Positions 61,885-64,000 of a stretch of DNA of 64,000 bases are shown here, piece by piece. Source of the stretch: Uloborus plumipes (lineage: Eukaryota > Arthropoda > Arachnida > Araneae > Uloboridae); assembly GCA_038373865.1 (NCBI GenBank), contig JAXGGA010001022.1, positions 62,001 through 126,000 on the forward strand. Direction: 5' to 3'. Positions within the stretch are counted from its first letter, which is position 1. Every line of letters begins with the position of its first letter. The notes below the pieces were generated by a model, which searched no databases, was not told the DNA's origin, and worked only from the letters and a program-made list of their open reading frames with translations. The position numbers and the translations under genes are program-made.

Positions 61885-64000
61885 CTGAAATTGAAATAGG
61901 CAAATGATTTTTAATGGAAAAAATAAATAAAAGAAACAAAACCGAATATTTTTGATTGAAAAAAAAAAACATTTTTATAAATTTTTTAATTGAGGTCATT
62001 CAAAAATATCAAATCATCAAGAAAAAGAATTTCCTGCGTTCAATTTTATAACAAATCATGCATTCATGTAAAAAATTTATTTTTTCACCGATCCTACCTA
62101 TTTTAAAATGAAGTGGTCCATTTTCGCCTCAAGATCAAGCGCCATCTCTCCCTGGTAAAAATTTACATTACTGATGAAGCAAAAACATTCACTGTAATAA
62201 AGTGTTTAGCTCTTCTTTTCCTGTTTTCCCGTAAATGAACGGCAACAGGAGAATAAATAATTGAAACAGTGAAAAGCTTGTGTGGCTTGAATAGAGAGTT
62301 TTACTGCTATTGGAACCTAAGGACTTCTTATCTGGCAACATTCTACCGCTATCTTGGGGCTAAAAGCCACTTTTATCCTCTGCCCAACTTCGAAAGGCGT
62401 GCCTATGAACGGTTCTATTTCAAAAAGGGGTGACAGCTGGATTCCAAAAATGCACCATGGTAGCATTTCTGCTTATTCCGATATTAGTTTATAATTCTAG
62501 AGCTAATAAGAAAGGGGAATAAATTAAAAATATCAACGCAAACCAACAAGTTAAACAAACGAACCCAACGAAAAACAAAACAAAACAAAGCAAAGCAAAA
62601 TCTCATATTCCTCATCTCTCTTATCACCTCTTTTGACAAAATCAGTAGCGACATGAGGCATGCGCAAATGCGTCCGAGGTCGCCGGAAAAATATCAAGCA
62701 GCAGCGTGCTTTGAGTCTTAATTGTGGATTCTTAACCTCTTGTTAATCAATAATCAAGAAGTTAAACACACTACATAGGAAGAAAGCGGTGCTTAGTCTC
62801 AAGAAGGCCATCATGTCCTTTTTTACATCTGTGTGAATACATTAGTAAAGCTTGATCACGGAGAGATGGCACGTAACCGTGAAGCTGAAACGGACCGCTG
62901 CATTTTATAATAGGTATAATCAACGAGAAAATACATTTTTTACCTACTTAGTTAAATACAGGTTTTACTGCATGCATGATCTCGCTACCTTTTAGAAAAT
63001 GAAGCAGACCGTTTCACGCACAAGGTTTCAAGGTCACACACCATCACTCTGTGGTCAAGTGTTATTTGATGCCGTTTTTCGTCAATGTGACATAGAGACT
63101 ACGTATTTGGAAAATGGTACCATACATAAGGACTTGTAGAAAAAACAAACTGTTTAACAAGATTGAAAACTATTTGTAAATGTGAAACAAATCAGTCAAA
63201 AAATAAAAATAATAAATAAATAAACCATTAAACAACATTAAAATGGGAAATAATCACTCACAAAAAAAATCTTATATATTTAAAAAATAACCCACCAAAC
63301 AAATGCAGATATTTTTTAAAAAGTTCGATTAAAATGTAAAACCGAAGTATGAGGAGCAAACATTGCTGAGATGTGAAAGATATTTTTATGCTTTTGGGAC
63401 AGCAGAAGGAATAAAAGTCACCAAGCGCCAACGTACAACACTCTATTTTACTCCCTTACGAAATGTTGCAAAACGAATTTAAGTTTAAAATAAAATCTCA
63501 AATGTATTGAAAAATCCATACCACTTGTTTTTCGTTCAGATGTATCCGAAAATTGCGGATCACATGAGCAAGTGCAAGTTTAGCTTCTAACTGCGCCAAT
63601 CGCATGCCCAAGCAATTTCGAGGGCCGACTCCGAAAGGAAGAAATGTAACTCCATTCAGGTTTGGCTTCGTACTGAATCTGAAAGTTAAAAGCATACAAG
63701 TAGTACAGTCAGGCACGTCATTTCAGGTTTTTCCAGGGGCGGGCAAAGGGTCCAAACGCAATGCAATTTCACCGGAAAACATCAAAAACCACGCCCACTT
63801 ATATGTAAATACATTGATTTCTCAAAGCCAGGGGTTTAATTGACTGACGGGCCTGAGTACAGTGCAATCTTATTTCTGTCCGTCCGCGAACAGTTAAACT
63901 AAAAAAAGGGTAGATGGTTTGTGGGTAATAACTATCCGATGTTTTCAACTTAAAACTTGCATGTGCTACATCCTTTTGACATATTCACCTAAACTGTATT
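61789..64000 (-). CDS. Cytochrome P450, CYP3 clan, 3' part of tandem paralogue (gene B)
   Basis: Two exons of a second P450 are visible: 63678-63522 (heme loop) and 61884-61789 (C-terminus, TAA). The rest lies beyond the right edge. Exon lengths, phases and junctions equal those of gene A. About 62 of 83 residues are identical. The gene ends 2.6 kb upstream of the gene A start codon in the same orientation, a head-to-tail tandem pair. The heme motif [10 protein letters not shown] is intact, so nothing here suggests a pseudogene. Intron 13 is shorter (1637 bp) than in gene A and carries unrelated repeats. Confidence 0.92.
61885..63521. other. P450 gene B intron 13
   Basis: It holds GACCACGGAGAGATGG-type units at 62095-62160 (partial) and 62845-63063, and an (AAACAAAACG)-like A-rich stretch at about 62560. 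No element matches those in intron 13 of gene A. Confidence 0.6.
62845..63063. repeat. GATCACGGAGAGATGG unit, copy 3
   Basis: AAAGCTTGATCACGGAGAGA at the left and CACTCTGTGGTCAAG at the right, the same family as 44931-45127. The interior shares the word pattern ACGGACCG/GACCGTTTC. Confidence 0.6.
63522..63678 (-). CDS. P450 gene B heme-binding exon
   Basis: The exon encodes [20 protein letters not shown] and [16 protein letters not shown], ending NEKQV. The acceptor is ACTTTCAG. The donor GTATGG is placed after GTG to match the length of the gene A exon; GTGGTA three bases earlier is an alternative. The heme cysteine is present. Confidence 0.94.
63679..64000. repeat. Dispersed repeat fragments at the right edge
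   Basis: 63780-63845 resembles 26128-26220. The block 63870-64000 is an inverse copy of 39688-39850. Both lie in the intron before the gene B heme exon. Confidence 0.55.

Noticed and set aside
1..64000. Endogenous viral sequences
   Set aside because: No capsid, viral polymerase or LTR pattern was recognised. The only reverse-transcriptase remnant is Penelope-like.

Overview
This window looks like a piece of an arthropod nuclear genome, probably an arachnid. That inference rests on the AT-rich base composition, the long introns, the arthropod-style CYP3-clan P450 genes, and a dense mix of Tc1, hAT-like, TTAA-type, Penelope-like, Helitron-like and SINE-like repeats. Nothing bacterial is present, and almost all open reading frames longer than 60 codons are chance or transposon-derived.

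The gene content is two tandem cytochrome P450 genes, both on the minus strand. Gene A (59206 down to 26746) can be read as 14 exons. Every junction obeys GT-AG, all phases match, and the exons total 1599 nt, giving 532 residues plus a stop. It has an N-terminal anchor, a proline-rich hinge, WxxxR, an I-helix AGYETT, ExxR, PERF and the heme loop [10 protein letters not shown]. Gene B enters from the right edge. Its last two exons (63678-63522 and 61884-61789) have the same lengths and phases as the last two of gene A and about 75% identical residues. The genes are head to tail, 2.6 kb apart, which points to a recent tandem duplication of a CYP3-clan monooxygenase.

The left 26.7 kb is intergenic and made largely of mobile-element remnants. 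At 1-1.75 kb, a decayed element carries a repeated 15-mer at both sides of a broken minus-strand gene. At 2.6-3.5 kb and 15.2-16.1 kb lie inverted copies of one 0.94 kb element. Elements at 6.3-7.6 kb and 12.3-14.5 kb each have their own repeated internal word. At 8.4-9.0 kb there is an element with a clean 4-bp target duplication. At 17.0-20.1 kb there is a nest holding a Penelope-like remnant and a Tc1 transposon with four nonsense codons. At 21.7-22.3 kb there is a long foldback, at 23.0-24.3 kb a hAT-like element, and at 24.5-25.9 kb a second broken Tc1 element.

From 26.7 to 59.2 kb the P450 introns hold a foldback, a Helitron-like element with two internal minisatellites, two SINE candidates, hAT-type elements, a degraded transposase, TTAA-type elements (one built around a 150 bp palindrome), a Tc1/Tc3-type transposon ending 154 bp from exon 4, and several repeat families shared with the left flank. 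The most original signal is a group of terminal-inverted-repeat elements beginning GGG. They carry element-specific internal repeated words, and three families (four copies) have exact 4-bp target duplications.
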